This document shows, piece after piece, positions 44,507 through 53,769 of a DNA stretch of 64,000 bases. A program made the translations under genes and the position numbers. Source of the DNA: Lentzea nigeriaca (GTDB lineage Bacteria; Actinomycetota; Actinomycetes; Mycobacteriales; Pseudonocardiaceae); the NCBI RefSeq assembly GCF_016907955.1, contig NZ_JAFBCX010000005.1, positions 248,001 through 312,000 on the forward strand. Reading direction: 5' to 3'. The notes under the pieces were generated by a model. The model made no database searches. It worked only from the letters and a program-made list of their open reading frames with translations, and had not been told where the DNA came from. Every line of letters starts with the position of its first letter. Within the stretch, counting starts at the first letter, position 1.

Positions 44507-45670
44507 TCACTGCACCTCCACCTTCTGCCAGCCCCCGTCGACCTGCAAAGCCAGCCCGGCGAGCTCCAACTCCGGCAACAACGCCCGAACCCGCTCCAAC
44601 GGCACCCCGGACTCGACCGACACGACCTCGTGACTGACTCCGCACCGCTTCCCCAGGGCCTCGTACACCCGCATGGCCTCCCCTTGCGGCGCCCCGAGCG
44701 CACTCTCCTTCTCGGCGGGCTCGGTGGCGAGGTCGTCACCGAACCGCCCCACCGACTCGACGATCTCGGCGACCGACCCGACCGGCACAGCCTGCCCGTC
44801 CCGCAACAACTCGTGACACCCCACCGAACTGACCGACGTGACGGGCCCAGGCACCACCATCAACGGCCGCCCCAGCGCAAGCGTGATCGCGGCCGTGTTC
44901 TTGGCCCCGCTGCGCCGCCCGGCCTCCACCACCACGGTTCCGCCACCCAAGGCCGCGATGAGCCGGTTGCGCGTGAGAAACCGATGCCGCGCAGGCGTCA
45001 CGCCGGGCGGATACTCGCTGACGATCAGCCCTTCCCTCGCAATCCTGCCGAGCAACCCCTGATGCCCAGCGGGATAAGCGAAGTCGACACCGCACGCCAA
45101 CACCGCGACGGTCAACCCGTTGCCACCTAGCGCACCACGGTGGGCAGCACCGTCAATCCCATACGCCGCACCGGATACGACGGTCACACCGGTCTCCGCC
45201 AGCCCATACGCGAACTCGGCAGCGACATGCTCGCCATACCCGCTGGCCGCCCGAGAACCCACGATCGCCACGGCCTTGTCAGCAGCTTCAGCGAGATCGT
45301 GCGGCCCCCGCACCCACAACGCCAACGGCTCCCCTCCACACCGCTGCGGCGCAACACCCCCAAGCGCCACGAACGGCCACCGCGGCCACTCGTCGTCCTC
45401 AGGGATGATCAGCCGCCCACCCCGCTTGGTCACGAGCTCCAGGTCCTCGTGGACACGCTCCTCGGCCCGACGAGCAGAGGTCTGACTGGCGACGGACGGC
45501 GACACCTCGCCGGCGCGCACCAGCTCGGCAGCCTCCACGGGGCCTACCTCGGCAACGAGTGCGGCGAGTGCCGCCGGGAAGGGCTCGGCGACGCGGGACA
45601 GATAGGCCCTGGCCAGGCGAACGGCGTCGGTCGGGGGCGCGGTCACCGGAACCACCACCAGGGAAGCCAC
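44507..45670 (-). CDS. dprA: DNA-processing protein DprA
   Basis: 387 residues. The Rossmann-like DprA core is clear: VAIVGSRAASGYGEHVAAEFAYGLAETGVTVVSGAAYGIDGAAHRGAL, then GTVVVEAGRRSGAKNTAAITLALGRPLMVVPGPVTS, and GCHELLRDGQAVPV. A C-terminal winged-helix-like domain (EALGKRCGVSHEVVSVESGVPLERVRALLPELELAGL) follows. It loads RecA on incoming single strands. The GTG at 45670 is an upper limit; in-frame GTG codons nearby are alternatives. It follows comM after a 758-bp gap with the hairpin array. Confidence 0.93.
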   Translation of the reverse strand: MASLVVVPVTAPPTDAVRLARAYLSRVAEPFPAALAALVAEVGPVEAAELVRAGEVSPSVASQTSARRAEERVHEDLELVTKRGGRLIIPEDDEWPRWPFVALGGVAPQRCGGEPLALWVRGPHDLAEAADKAVAIVGSRAASGYGEHVAAEFAYGLAETGVTVVSGAAYGIDGAAHRGALGGNGLTVAVLACGVDFAYPAGHQGLLGRIAREGLIVSEYPPGVTPARHRFLTRNRLIAALGGGTVVVEAGRRSGAKNTAAITLALGRPLMVVPGPVTSVSSVGCHELLRDGQAVPVGSVAEIVESVGRFGDDLATEPAEKESALGAPQGEAMRVYEALGKRCGVSHEVVSVESGVPLERVRALLPELELAGLALQVDGGWQKVEVQ

Positions 45671-45862
45671 CGCTGCCAGGGGTCAGGACGCCACGGGCTG
45701 GGCGGGCTGGCACCGGCAACGCTCCTGCGGACTGTCAACGGCAGCTGGAACAGGGCAGGCACGGACGAAGCCGCGGGTGAGACGGCTGGGATGAGGAAAG
45801 GGTGCATGGGTTCGGCTCCTGTTCGGATGTGGCTGGAAGGCGGGCACGAGGGTCGGACAGGT

Positions 45863-46376
45863 GCCAGGCGCGGAGTGGGAGTGGGCTCCGCGCCTGGCGG
45901 CTTCGGGGTCCTGGGTGAGCGGGGCACCCGCTGGGGGTGTGCGGGCGCCCTCGCTCGGCCAGGGCCGGTCGCGGAGTCGGGGCTTGGTGGGCTCCACGAC
46001 CGGCGGCTTGGGGTGAGACCTTCCGCGCGGTTGCGGCTCTCGGCCTCGGGAGGCTGACTCCACGCTCGACGGTTCGTCTCGGACAGATTCAGTTGATGCG
46101 GGTCAGGTGAGCGGGCGCCCGCAGGGGGACGAGCGGCCCGCTCGACCTGCACCGGTCGCGGAGCGGGGGTGAGCTCCGCGACCGGCTGCCTTGGGGCGTC
46201 GGCTGATTCGTCGCGATGGGTGAGCAGGTACCGGCTGGGTCCGAGCCGGACAGGAAGCGGGGTGCTTCCGCGACCGGTGGCTTCAGAGGCTGGCGGGTTG
46301 ACTCCGCCGAGGGGTGGGCCAAGCGGTCTGCTCGATCGGGGCCGGTCGCGGAGCAGGGGTGGACTCGGCGACCGGC
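45863..46376. repeat. Tandem array of about 95-bp hairpin units (five clear, one decayed)
   Basis: Hairpins with arms near CCGGTCGCGGAG and CTCCGCGACCGG occur at 45863-45898, 45964-46004, 46152-46185, 46246-46277 and 46341-46376. Starts are 101, 188 (twice 94), 94 and 95 bp apart, and a decayed copy sits in the double interval near 46030-46073. Each is followed by a GGCTTGGGG-like tail and preceded by a GGTGAGCGGGCGCCCG-like stretch. The 758-bp region between comM and dprA contains no gene. Confidence 0.75.
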
Positions 46377-46428
46377 TGTCTAGGGGGCGGCTGTGTCTGG
46401 CGGTTGACGTGCGGCGAGTTGGGTTGGG

Positions 46429-47949
46429 TCAGGGCACTCGGCGTTCTCGGAATTGGAGAGCCGCGGCAACGTGGTCGGCTGTGGGGCGGTCGGACTCGGC
46501 CAGGTCGGCCAGGGTCCAGGCCACGCGCAGGCAGCGGTCGGCGCCTCGGCCCGTCAGGGCGCCGGTGGCCAGGGCTCGGTCCAGCAGGGCCGTGGTTTGC
46601 CGCGCGAGGGCGAACTCGCGGCGCAGGGCTGGGCCTGGGACCACGGCGTTGGCCGGCCAGGTGTGGCCGTGGGCGGACCAGCGGGTGGCGGCTCGGGATC
46701 TGGCTTTGAGGACGCGTTCGCGGACCACGGCTGTGGGTTCGGGTGGGATGGCGTCGGCGTTGGCCATGGCCGTGGTGGCTCGCATGCGGACACGGAGGTC
46801 CACGCGGTCCAGAAGCGGGCCGGAGAGACGGGCCTGGTAGCGGCGGCGGACTGTGGTGGTGCAGGTGCAGTCGATCTCCTTCGGCGGGGCGCAGGGGCAG
46901 GGGTTCGTGGCGAGGATCAGCTGGAAGCGGGCCGGGTAGCGGGCTATGCCGTCGCGGCGCGGGATGCGGATCTCGCCGGATTCCAGGGCCGTGCGCAGGG
47001 TGTCGATGGTCTTCTGGCCGAACTCGCAGGCCTCGTCGAGGAAGAGGACGCCCTTGTGGGCTCGTGAGGCGGCGCCTGGTTTGGCCATGCCGCTGCCTCC
47101 GCCGATCAGTGCGGCGATCGAGGTCGTGTGGTGGACGTCGACGAACGGTGGCCTGGACACCAGCGGGCAGTCGGGCGAGAGCGTGCCTGCCACCGAGTGG
47201 ACCGCCGTCACCGCCAGGGCATCTTCCCTCGTCAGGGGTGGGAGCAGGCCCGGCAGGCGCTCGGCCAGCATCGTCTTGCCGGTGCCCGGCGGACCGGTCA
47301 GCAGCAGGTGGTGGGCGCCTGCGGCAGCCACCTCCAGGGCCCAGCGGGCCTCTGGCTGGCCCACCACGTCGGCCAGGTCCGGGGTCGCCGGGATGGGCGT
47401 GGTTTCGGAGTCCGGCGGCGATTGCAGGGTCACGTCTTCCGAGCGCAGCCAGGCCAGAACCTCGGAGAGGGTGAGCGCGCCGTGGACTTCCACGCCGTCG
47501 ACCAGGGCCGCTTCCGGCAGGGTGTCGACCGGCACGATCGCCGTGCACAGGCCGGCTCTGCGGGCCGCCAGCAGGGCCGGGAGGACGCCCCGGACCGGGC
47601 GGACCCGGCCGTCGAGCGCCAGTTCACCCAGCAGGACCGTGTCGGAGAGGCGCGTCGGAGGCACCGAGCCGGAGGCCGCCAGGGTCGCGCAGGCTATGGC
47701 CAGGTCGTAGCTGCTGCCGCCCTTGGGCAGGTTGGCCGGGGAGAGGCCCAGGACGATGCGCTGCTTCGGCCACTCCTCGTCGCTGTTGCGGACGGCGGCC
47801 TTCACGCGCTCCTTGGACTCGTGCAAGGACGCGTCGGGCAGGCCCAGTAGATGCGTGCGGGGCTGGCCCACTCCCACGTCGGCCTCGATCTCGACCGCCA
47901 GGCCGTCGACGCCGTAGAGCGCCACGGACCACGCCTGCGCGAGGGCCAT
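46429..47949 (-). CDS. comM: ComM/YifB-family Mg chelatase-like AAA+ ATPase
   Basis: 506 residues. An N-terminal Lon-like fold (LGLPDASLHESKERVKAAVRNS, GLSPANLPKGGSSYDLAIA) precedes the AAA+ core: Walker A GPPGTGKTMLAERLP, Walker B VLFLDEACEF and sensor LILATNPCPCAPP; the Cys-rich loop with CTCTT follows. The C-terminal helical domain ends in RTIADL-like TLADLAESDRPTADHVAAALQFR. ComM is a branch-migration helicase acting in natural transformation. ATG at 47949 is 1 bp from the yraN stop. Confidence 0.94.
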   Translation of the reverse strand: MALAQAWSVALYGVDGLAVEIEADVGVGQPRTHLLGLPDASLHESKERVKAAVRNSDEEWPKQRIVLGLSPANLPKGGSSYDLAIACATLAASGSVPPTRLSDTVLLGELALDGRVRPVRGVLPALLAARRAGLCTAIVPVDTLPEAALVDGVEVHGALTLSEVLAWLRSEDVTLQSPPDSETTPIPATPDLADVVGQPEARWALEVAAAGAHHLLLTGPPGTGKTMLAERLPGLLPPLTREDALAVTAVHSVAGTLSPDCPLVSRPPFVDVHHTTSIAALIGGGSGMAKPGAASRAHKGVLFLDEACEFGQKTIDTLRTALESGEIRIPRRDGIARYPARFQLILATNPCPCAPPKEIDCTCTTTVRRRYQARLSGPLLDRVDLRVRMRATTAMANADAIPPEPTAVVRERVLKARSRAATRWSAHGHTWPANAVVPGPALRREFALARQTTALLDRALATGALTGRGADRCLRVAWTLADLAESDRPTADHVAAALQFRERRVP

Positions 47950-47950
47950 G

Positions 47951-48325
47951 TCAGGCTCCCCGCAGGTGTTGCAGCACCGGTTCGCCGTCGGGCGGCCAGG
48001 TGATGGAGATCAGGTCGACTCGGACCTGGCACCAGCCGACGCCGTGCGCGGCGAGCCAGCGCAGGGCTGTCCGGCGCAGGCGGGAGAGCTTGCGTTGGTC
48101 GACGGCCTCGTCCGGGCGGCCCCAGACCGGGCCGGATCTGGTTTTGACCTCGCAGACGACCAGGCGGTCGCCCTCCACCGCCACGACGTCGATCTCGCCG
48201 TCGCGGCACGTCCAGTTGCGGGAGAGGACGACCAGGCCCTGCTCCTCCAGGTACCGGCACGCCAGGTCCTCGCCCTGACGGCCCAGCTCCTGCTGCCTGC
48301 TCTCGACCAGTGCCCGTACCACCAC
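47951..48325 (-). CDS. yraN: UPF0102 (YraN) nuclease-fold protein
   Basis: 124 residues. The restriction-endonuclease-like core motifs are visible: LGRQGEDLACRYLEEQGLVVLSRNW, then DGEIDVVAVEGDRLVVCEVKTRSG (D...E-x-K), as in YraN proteins. It may act on branched or damaged DNA; function is not settled. GTG at 48325. It directly precedes comM (1 bp gap) and two perfect DnaA boxes lie about 80 bp upstream. Confidence 0.9.
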   Translation of the reverse strand: MVVRALVESRQQELGRQGEDLACRYLEEQGLVVLSRNWTCRDGEIDVVAVEGDRLVVCEVKTRSGPVWGRPDEAVDQRKLSRLRRTALRWLAAHGVGWCQVRVDLISITWPPDGEPVLQHLRGA

Positions 48326-48402
48326 TGCCCTCGCTTTCCTGGGGGTCGTTGGGTACGACCTTGCAGGGTGGGGCGGGGTGGGAGGCCGGGGTGGCGGGGA
48401 TC

Positions 48403-48429
48403 TGTGGACAACTCAGGGGCTGTGGACAA
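48403..48429 (-). promoter_or_regulatory. Pair of perfect actinobacterial DnaA boxes, 18 bp apart
   Basis: TGTGGACAA at 48403 and at 48421, i.e. TTGTCCACA on the minus strand, the consensus for Streptomyces and mycobacterial DnaA. They lie upstream of the yraN-comM transcription unit. The 18-bp spacing equals that at 40811-40837. Confidence 0.6.
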
Positions 48430-48499
48430 GTCGGCCGTTGTCGATGTTGGAACGGCGGATTTGTCGGTGGGGTGTGCTATTGCGGCTGTCCCTGACCCG

Positions 48500-48557
48500 A
48501 CGGCAGCGGCCCCGCGCCCTCGTGCGACGAAGCACGAGGACACGGGGCCGCTGCCGT
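48500..48557 (-). terminator. Long hairpin terminator after the DUF2469 gene
   Basis: Outer 15-bp perfect stem (ACGGCAGCGGCCCCG and its complement), a 3-base internal loop on each side, and an inner 8-bp stem CCTCGTGC/GCACGAGG with a 6-base loop. It starts 26 bp past the DUF2469 stop. Confidence 0.85.
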
Positions 48558-48582
48558 GAGATGCCTGCCCCCAGAAGAAGGC

Positions 48583-48906
48583 TCAGCTGGGGAACGGTCC
48601 GCTTTCCGGCAAGCGGAGGTCCGGCTTGTCCAGCTCCTCCACGTTCACGTCCTTGAACGTGATGACACGAACGTTCTTGACGAACCGCGCGGGGCGGTAC
48701 ATGTCCCACACCCACGCGTCCGACATGCGCACCTCGAAGTACACCTCGCCGTCGGCGTTGCGCACCTGCACGTCCACCGAGTTGGCCAGGTAGAAACGCC
48801 GTTCGGTCTCCACGACGAACGAGAACTGGCTGACGATGTCGCGGTACTCCTTGTACAGCGACAGCTCCATCTCGGTCTCGTACTTCTCGAGATCCTCTGC
48901 ACTCAT
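48583..48906 (-). CDS. DUF2469 protein
   Basis: 107 residues, soluble, acidic N-terminus MSAEDLEKYETEMELSLYKEYRDIV, then FSFVVETERRFYLANSVDVQV and DAWVWDMYRPARFVKNVRVITFKDVNVEEL. The family is almost restricted to actinobacteria and nearly invariant in sequence, but has no known function. The start overlaps the rnhB stop as TAATG, so translation is coupled. It is last in the lepB-rnhB-DUF2469 unit. Confidence 0.9.
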   Translation of the reverse strand: MSAEDLEKYETEMELSLYKEYRDIVSQFSFVVETERRFYLANSVDVQVRNADGEVYFEVRMSDAWVWDMYRPARFVKNVRVITFKDVNVEELDKPDLRLPESGPFPS

Positions 48907-49697
48907 TACGCCTCCGCGCGGGTCATCTGCTCCGCGCCCTCCCTCGTCGCGAGCTCCCCGGCGTCAACCGGGGCTGCATCATTCTGGACCACGGCGGTCA
49001 CGGTCGTGCCGCGCGCCACCCTGTGCGGCGCGGCGAGACCGTGCTTCGACGCCGCCGCTGCCACATTTACATACGACCAGCGATGCTCAGCACACGGGCC
49101 GTGTTCCATCAACGCCGCCGTGTGGTCCGGCGTGCAGTAGCCCTTGTGCTCGTTGAAGCCGTATTGCGGGTAGCGCTCGTGCAGATCGGCCATGATCCGG
49201 TCCCGCGTGACCTTGGCCAGCACCGATGCCGCCGCCACGCACGCCGCCGCCTGGTCACCCTTGATCACCGCGACGCTCGGCGCGGGCATCCCCGGCACCT
49301 TGAAACCATCCGTGAGCACATATCCAGGATGCGTCGACATCTGCGCGACGGCACGCCGCATGCCCTCGAGGTTCATGACGTGGATGCCCAGCCAGTCGAT
49401 CTCGGCGGGCGACACGACGACCACGGAGTGATCCACAGCACGCTTCAGCACCAGGTCGTACATCCGGTCGCGCGCCGAAGCCGTCATCAGCTTCGAGTCG
49501 TTCAGGCCCTCGAACCGCGCCGCGTCACCCGGCCGGAGCACGCACGCCGCGATCACCAATGGCCCCGCGCACGGCCCCCGTCCCGCCTCGTCCACGCCGG
49601 CGACGGGCCCCAGCCCACGCCGCTCCAGCGTGCCCTGCAGCGCCCAGTTCCCCGACGAGCCGCGCACTACGGCGCGTGGCGGTAAAAGCATGGTCAT
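48906..49697 (-). CDS. rnhB: Ribonuclease HII
   Basis: 263 residues. Catalytic motif GVDEAGRGPCAGPL with the Asp-Glu pair, Asp in LNDSKLM, Asp in LTDGFKVPG and the C-terminal ligand in KVTRDRIM. It removes RNA from RNA-DNA hybrids. ATG at 49697 overlaps the lepB stop by ATGA and gives a short MTMLLPPRAVV lead; the longer open frame is antisense-type sequence within lepB. A C-terminal extension of about 40 residues (after SKHGLAAPHRV) is typical of actinobacteria. Confidence 0.94.
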   Translation of the reverse strand: MTMLLPPRAVVRGSSGNWALQGTLERRGLGPVAGVDEAGRGPCAGPLVIAACVLRPGDAARFEGLNDSKLMTASARDRMYDLVLKRAVDHSVVVVSPAEIDWLGIHVMNLEGMRRAVAQMSTHPGYVLTDGFKVPGMPAPSVAVIKGDQAAACVAAASVLAKVTRDRIMADLHERYPQYGFNEHKGYCTPDHTAALMEHGPCAEHRWSYVNVAAAASKHGLAAPHRVARGTTVTAVVQNDAAPVDAGELATREGAEQMTRAEA

Positions 49698-50557
49698 CGG
49701 CGGAATCGGTCTCGCACTCGACGTCCGAGCAGCAGAAGCGGCCACGCAGCGACGATACCCACGCCCATCGGGACGCTCTCCTGCCATCCCGGCGCGCCCA
49801 TCGAGACGACCTGCGGGTTGTGGTCCGACACGCCGCCCCACCTCGACGGAGGCAGCACGATCACGCGCGCCTTGCCGATCACGTTGCCCACCGGCACCAG
49901 GCCGTTGAGCCCGCCCTGGCCCTGGCACCGCGAGTCGCACGAGTGGTTGCGGTTGTCACCGAGCACGAACAGCATGCCGTCCGGGATCTTGAGCTCCTCG
50001 AACGACTCCTGCTCGGCCGGCGTGCCCTCGTCGTAGTGCTTGTACGGCTCGTCCAGCGGCTTGCCGTCGACCGTCACGCGGTTCTGCTCGTCGCAGCACT
50101 TCACGGTCTGCCCACCGACGGCGATCACGCGTTTGACGAAGTCCTCCTCGTTCGCCGACGGCAGACCGATCAGCGACCCCAGCCACGACAACCCCTCGGA
50201 GATCGGGTTGCCGGGCTCGCCGGTGACGAAGTCGTTCTGCCACGACGGCGGCCCGCGGAACACGATCACGTCGCCGGGCCCGGGGTCGGTGAAGCGGTAG
50301 GTGACCTTGTCCACCAGCACGCGGTCGCCGTAGCAGTCGGTGCACCCGTGCAGCGTCGCTTCCATCGACTCCGACGGGATCATGTAGACGCGGCCGAGGA
50401 AGATCTGGATTCCGATCGCGAGGCCCAACGCGACCACGATGAGGACAGGCAGTTCCTTCCAGAAGTTGCCCTTTTTCTTCTTCTTCGATGTTTTATCCGA
50501 AGCGTCCGAAGCCGGTTCGTCGCTGGACGGGGTCTGCTCTGGATCGACGTCAACCAC
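49694..50557 (-). CDS. lepB: Signal peptidase I (first of a tandem pair)
   Basis: 287 residues. A charged cytoplasmic N-tail with KKKKK, one helix (about 37-55), then catalytic Ser in RVYMIPSESMEATL and Lys in DFVKRVIAVGGQTV. A LGDNRNHSCDSR box follows, and a second helix is at the extreme C-terminus (about 263-280). It cleaves Sec and Tat signal peptides. A conserved CxxC (CTDCYGDRVL) and a CCDEQ motif are shared with the neighbour. GTG at 50557. Confidence 0.93.
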   Translation of the reverse strand: MVDVDPEQTPSSDEPASDASDKTSKKKKKGNFWKELPVLIVVALGLAIGIQIFLGRVYMIPSESMEATLHGCTDCYGDRVLVDKVTYRFTDPGPGDVIVFRGPPSWQNDFVTGEPGNPISEGLSWLGSLIGLPSANEEDFVKRVIAVGGQTVKCCDEQNRVTVDGKPLDEPYKHYDEGTPAEQESFEELKIPDGMLFVLGDNRNHSCDSRCQGQGGLNGLVPVGNVIGKARVIVLPPSRWGGVSDHNPQVVSMGAPGWQESVPMGVGIVAAWPLLLLGRRVRDRFRR

Positions 50558-50561
50558 GAGA

Positions 50562-51302
50562 TCAGCCTAGGGGCTGCGGGTTGTGATCCGACACAACACT
50601 CCACCGATCTTTGGGGAAAACGATGTAGCGGGCCTTCCCGATGACGTTCTCGACGGGGATTGTGCCCGCTACGCCCCCGCCGCCCTGTTTGCGGGAATCG
50701 GTGGAGTTCATCCGGTTGTCCCCCATGACGAACAACCGCCCCTCCGGCACGCGCACGGGAGCGAACGGCTCGTGGTCCGCCGGCGACGTACCGGGCTGCC
50801 AGTAGATGTAGGGCTCATCGAGCGGTTTGCCGTCCACGACGACACGGTGCTGCTCATCGCAGCACATCACCGTCTGGCCGGGCAGCGCGATGACGCGCTT
50901 GACGAAGTCACGTTCGTTCGCGGGCGCGATGCCCAGCAACGAACCGATGTTCTGCACAACGCGCGCAACGGGGTTCGACGACGGCGCGGCACGGAAGTCG
51001 TTCGTGGTCCACGCCTCGGGGCCGCGGAACACGACCACCTCGCCCGGCTCGATGTCGCTGAAGCGGTAGGTGACCTTGTCGACCAGCACGCGGTCGTTCT
51101 CGCAGCCGGTGCAGCCGTGCAGCGTGTGTTCCATCGACGCCGAGGGGATCACGTAGACCCGCGCCACGAACGCCTGGATCAGCACCGTCAGCACGACGGC
51201 CGTCACGACGACGTAGAGAATCTCTCTCCAGACAGGAGTACGCCCCCGCTCCGGTTCGTCCGGTGCGGAGGCGTCTTCCGAGTCTTCTGGGCTTGAGGCC
51301 AC
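50562..51302 (-). CDS. lepB2: Signal peptidase I (second of a tandem pair)
   Basis: 246 residues, a paralogue of the downstream gene, 4 bp away. Single N-terminal helix (about 28-48), catalytic Ser in RVYVIPSASMEHTL and Lys in DFVKRVIALPGQTV, box LMGDNRMNSTDSR-like. It lacks the C-terminal helix of its neighbour, and also carries CTGCENDRVL and CCDEQ. GTG at 51302, 3 bp past the rplS stop. Streptomycetes similarly keep tandem sip genes, so division of labour is likely. Confidence 0.92.
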   Translation of the reverse strand: MASSPEDSEDASAPDEPERGRTPVWREILYVVVTAVVLTVLIQAFVARVYVIPSASMEHTLHGCTGCENDRVLVDKVTYRFSDIEPGEVVVFRGPEAWTTNDFRAAPSSNPVARVVQNIGSLLGIAPANERDFVKRVIALPGQTVMCCDEQHRVVVDGKPLDEPYIYWQPGTSPADHEPFAPVRVPEGRLFVMGDNRMNSTDSRKQGGGGVAGTIPVENVIGKARYIVFPKDRWSVVSDHNPQPLG

Positions 51303-51305
51303 CGA

Positions 51306-51665
51306 TCAGGAGACCGGCTTGGCCTCGCGCTTCTCCTTGATCTTCGCAGCCTTGCCGCGCAGGTCGCGCAGGTAGTACAGCTTGGCGCGACGCACGTCAC
51401 CGCGGGTCACGACCTCGATCTCGGAGATGTTCGGCGAGTGCACCGGGAAGGTGCGCTCGACACCGACACCGAAGGAGACCTTGCGGACGGTGAAGGTCTC
51501 GCGGACGCCGCCGCCCTGGCGACGGATCACGACGCCCTGGAACACCTGGACGCGCTCGCGCGAGCCCTCGATGACGCGGACGTGGACCTTCAGCGTGTCA
51601 CCCGCGCGGAAGCTCGGGATGTCGGAGCGCAGCGACTGGGCGTCAAGTGCGTCCAGGATGTTCAT
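51306..51665 (-). CDS. rplS: Large ribosomal subunit protein bL19
   Basis: 119 residues. Typical L19: [63 protein letters not shown] and [20 protein letters not shown] at 51665. It leads the rplS-lepB2-lepB-rnhB-DUF2469 unit; a 153-bp gap to trmD upstream probably holds its promoter. Confidence 0.97.
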   Translation of the reverse strand: MNILDALDAQSLRSDIPSFRAGDTLKVHVRVIEGSRERVQVFQGVVIRRQGGGVRETFTVRKVSFGVGVERTFPVHSPNISEIEVVTRGDVRRAKLYYLRDLRGKAAKIKEKREAKPVS

Positions 51666-51818
51666 CGGTGGTCCTCACGTGTGTCTGTGAACTCCCCAGA
51701 GCATGTTCCATGACTGTGCACGACATGATGGGGGTCGGCTAGGAGCGCATGCCGGTTTGGCACCGGCTGCGGCAACTGGTCCAGTGTGCCAGACCAGGCA
51801 CTCCGGAATGAAATCGGG

Positions 51819-52565
51819 CTACTCCTCGCCTTCGCGCAGGCGCGCGAGCAGTGCCCGGTCGTGCTTGTCGAACGCGTCCTCAGGCAACGATTCCAGCAGG
51901 TCAGGACGCCTTTGGAAGGTCCTGACGAGCGATTGGTCACGCCGCCAGCGGTTGATCAGCTTGTGGTTTCCCGAGCGCAGCACGTCCGGCACGGCGAGAC
52001 CGCGCCACACCTCCGGCCGCGTGTAGCTCGGGCCTTCGAGCAGCCCGTCCTGGAACGAGTCCTCGGCGTGCGACTTCGGGTTGCCGAGCACACCGGGCAG
52101 CAGCCGCGCGACCGCCTCGACGATCGCGAGCACGGCCACCTCGCCGCCGACCAGCACGTAGTCGCCGATGGACACCTCGTCGACGCGCATGCGCCGTGAC
52201 GCGTCATCGACAACGCGCTGGTCGATGCCCTCGTAGCGGCCGCACGCGAAGACGAGGTGCGATTCGTTCGCGTACTCGTGCGCGACGGCCTGCGTGAACG
52301 CGCGTCCAGCCGGCGTCGGCACGATGAGGCGCGTCTGCTCGGTGCACACGTCGTCGAGGGCGGGACCCCAGATGTCGGCCTTCATGACCATGCCGGGCCC
52401 ACCGCCGTACGGGCTGTCGTCGACGGCCTTGTGCACGTCGTGCGTCCAGTCGCGCAGGTCGTGCACGCCGACGCTGATCAGGCCCTTGTCGATCGCCTTC
52501 CCGAGCAACGCGGCACGCAGCGGCGCCAGGTACTCCGGGAAGATCGTGACGACGTCAATCCGCAT
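51819..52565 (-). CDS. trmD: tRNA (guanine-N1)-methyltransferase
   Basis: 248 residues. SPOUT fold with trefoil-knot motifs [29 protein letters not shown] and [30 protein letters not shown]. It methylates G37 of tRNAs to prevent frameshifting. ATG at 52565 overlaps the rimM end by 11 bp. Last gene of the rpsP-KH-rimM-trmD operon. Confidence 0.97.
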   Translation of the reverse strand: MRIDVVTIFPEYLAPLRAALLGKAIDKGLISVGVHDLRDWTHDVHKAVDDSPYGGGPGMVMKADIWGPALDDVCTEQTRLIVPTPAGRAFTQAVAHEYANESHLVFACGRYEGIDQRVVDDASRRMRVDEVSIGDYVLVGGEVAVLAIVEAVARLLPGVLGNPKSHAEDSFQDGLLEGPSYTRPEVWRGLAVPDVLRSGNHKLINRWRRDQSLVRTFQRRPDLLESLPEDAFDKHDRALLARLREGEE

Positions 52566-53070
52566 CGAGCAGGCCCTCTGGCGGGTCGATCACGACACGG
52601 CCTCCGCGCACGTCCACGGTGGGCACGATCTCGCGCACGAACGGCACCAGCGCCTCCCCGCGATCACGGATGATCACGAGCAGCTCGCCGCCGGGACCGT
52701 GGACGATCTCCTTGACCGTGCCGATCTTCGTGCCGTCGAGGAGTTCGGCCGTGAGCCCTTCGAGCTCGTGGTCGTAGAACTCGTCCGGATCCTCGGTCGG
52801 CGGCAGGTCGTCGGTGCTGCCCAGCAGCAACGTGCCGCGCAACGCCTCCGCGACGTCACGCGTGGCGACTTCCTCGAAACGCACGAGCAGCCGCCCGGCA
52901 TGAGGCCGGGCGGCTGTCACGGTGAGGCTTCGAGACGTGCCGTCACGCAGCTTGGCCTGCATCTTCGCCCCGATCGCGAAACGCATCTCGGGAGAGTCAG
53001 TGCGCACGTCAACGGCGAGTTCGCCGGTGATCCCGTGCGCCTTGGCCACACGGCCGACAACTACGTCCAT
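52555..53070 (-). CDS. rimM: 16S rRNA processing protein RimM
   Basis: 171 residues. N-terminal barrel with [17 protein letters not shown] and the PRC-barrel domain with [11 protein letters not shown] and [17 protein letters not shown]. Assists 30S maturation with uS19. ATG at 53070 is the conserved start; the longer frame lies in the KH gene. It overlaps trmD by 11 bp. Confidence 0.95.
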   Translation of the reverse strand: MDVVVGRVAKAHGITGELAVDVRTDSPEMRFAIGAKMQAKLRDGTSRSLTVTAARPHAGRLLVRFEEVATRDVAEALRGTLLLGSTDDLPPTEDPDEFYDHELEGLTAELLDGTKIGTVKEIVHGPGGELLVIIRDRGEALVPFVREIVPTVDVRGGRVVIDPPEGLLDAD

Positions 53071-53089
53071 TTGCCCTGAAAGCTCGTTC

Positions 53090-53329
53090 TCAGCGGTCGG
53101 TGTCGACGACGTCGACCCGCACACCACGACCGCCGATACCGGCCATCACGGTGCGCAGAGCCGTCGCGGTGCGACCGCCACGACCGATCACCTTGCCGAG
53201 GTCGTCCGGGTGGACGTGGACCTCGAGGGTGCGGCCGCGGCGGGTCGTGACGAGGTTCACCCGGACGTCGTCCGGGTGGTCGACGATGCCGCGAACGAGG
53301 TGTTCGAGGGCGTCAGCCAACAAACTCAC
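53090..53329 (-). CDS. khpA: KH-domain RNA-binding protein (KhpA/YlqC)
   Basis: 79 residues, single KH domain: [28 protein letters not shown] contains the GxxG loop IGRGGR. Binds RNA; in other bacteria works with KhpB in cell-size and sRNA control. GTG at 53329 overlaps the rpsP stop by 4 bp. Confidence 0.93.
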   Translation of the reverse strand: MSLLADALEHLVRGIVDHPDDVRVNLVTTRRGRTLEVHVHPDDLGKVIGRGGRTATALRTVMAGIGGRGVRVDVVDTDR

Positions 53330-53769
53330 GCCTCGTCCTTGGGCGCCTCGGCGTCAGCCTTGGGGGCCTCGTCGGCCTTGCGGGCCTTCTTCGCCTTCGG
53401 CGTGGTGGCCTCGGTCATCGGCTCCTCGTTCGCGGCGGCCAGAGCGGCGGCGAACAGGTCGGCCTTCGACGGCTTCGGCTCCTTGACCTTCAGGGTGCCC
53501 TCGGCGCCCGGCAGGCCCTTGAACTTCTGCCAGTCACCGGTGATCTCCAGCAGACGCTGGACCGACTCGGTCGGCTGCGCGCCGACACCCAGCCAGTACT
53601 GCGCGCGCTCGGAGTCGACCGCGATGAACGACGGCTCTTCCTTCGGGTGGTACTTGCCGATCGTCTCGATGGCCTTGCCGTCGCGACGGGTGCGCGCGTC
53701 GGCGACCACGATGCGGTAGTACGGCTGGCGGATCTTGCCGAGACGCTGAAGCTTGATCTTGACGGCCAC
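53326..53769 (-). CDS. rpsP: Small ribosomal subunit protein bS16
   Basis: 147 residues. The first 80 are the S16 core ([36 protein letters not shown]); the last 60 form an Ala, Lys and Glu-rich tail ([15 protein letters not shown]), an actinobacterial extension. GTG at 53769 begins VAVKIKL. First gene of the rpsP operon. Confidence 0.96.
   Translation of the reverse strand: MAVKIKLQRLGKIRQPYYRIVVADARTRRDGKAIETIGKYHPKEEPSFIAVDSERAQYWLGVGAQPTESVQRLLEITGDWQKFKGLPGAEGTLKVKEPKPSKADLFAAALAAANEEPMTEATTPKAKKARKADEAPKADAEAPKDEA

Noticed and set aside
44399..45130. 243-codon plus-strand open frame over dprA
   Set aside because: Antisense of dprA; His/Pro/Arg-rich, no domain.
45863..46376. CRISPR array
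   Set aside because: Units are imperfect hairpins of about 95 bp without constant repeat/spacer structure and no cas genes are present.
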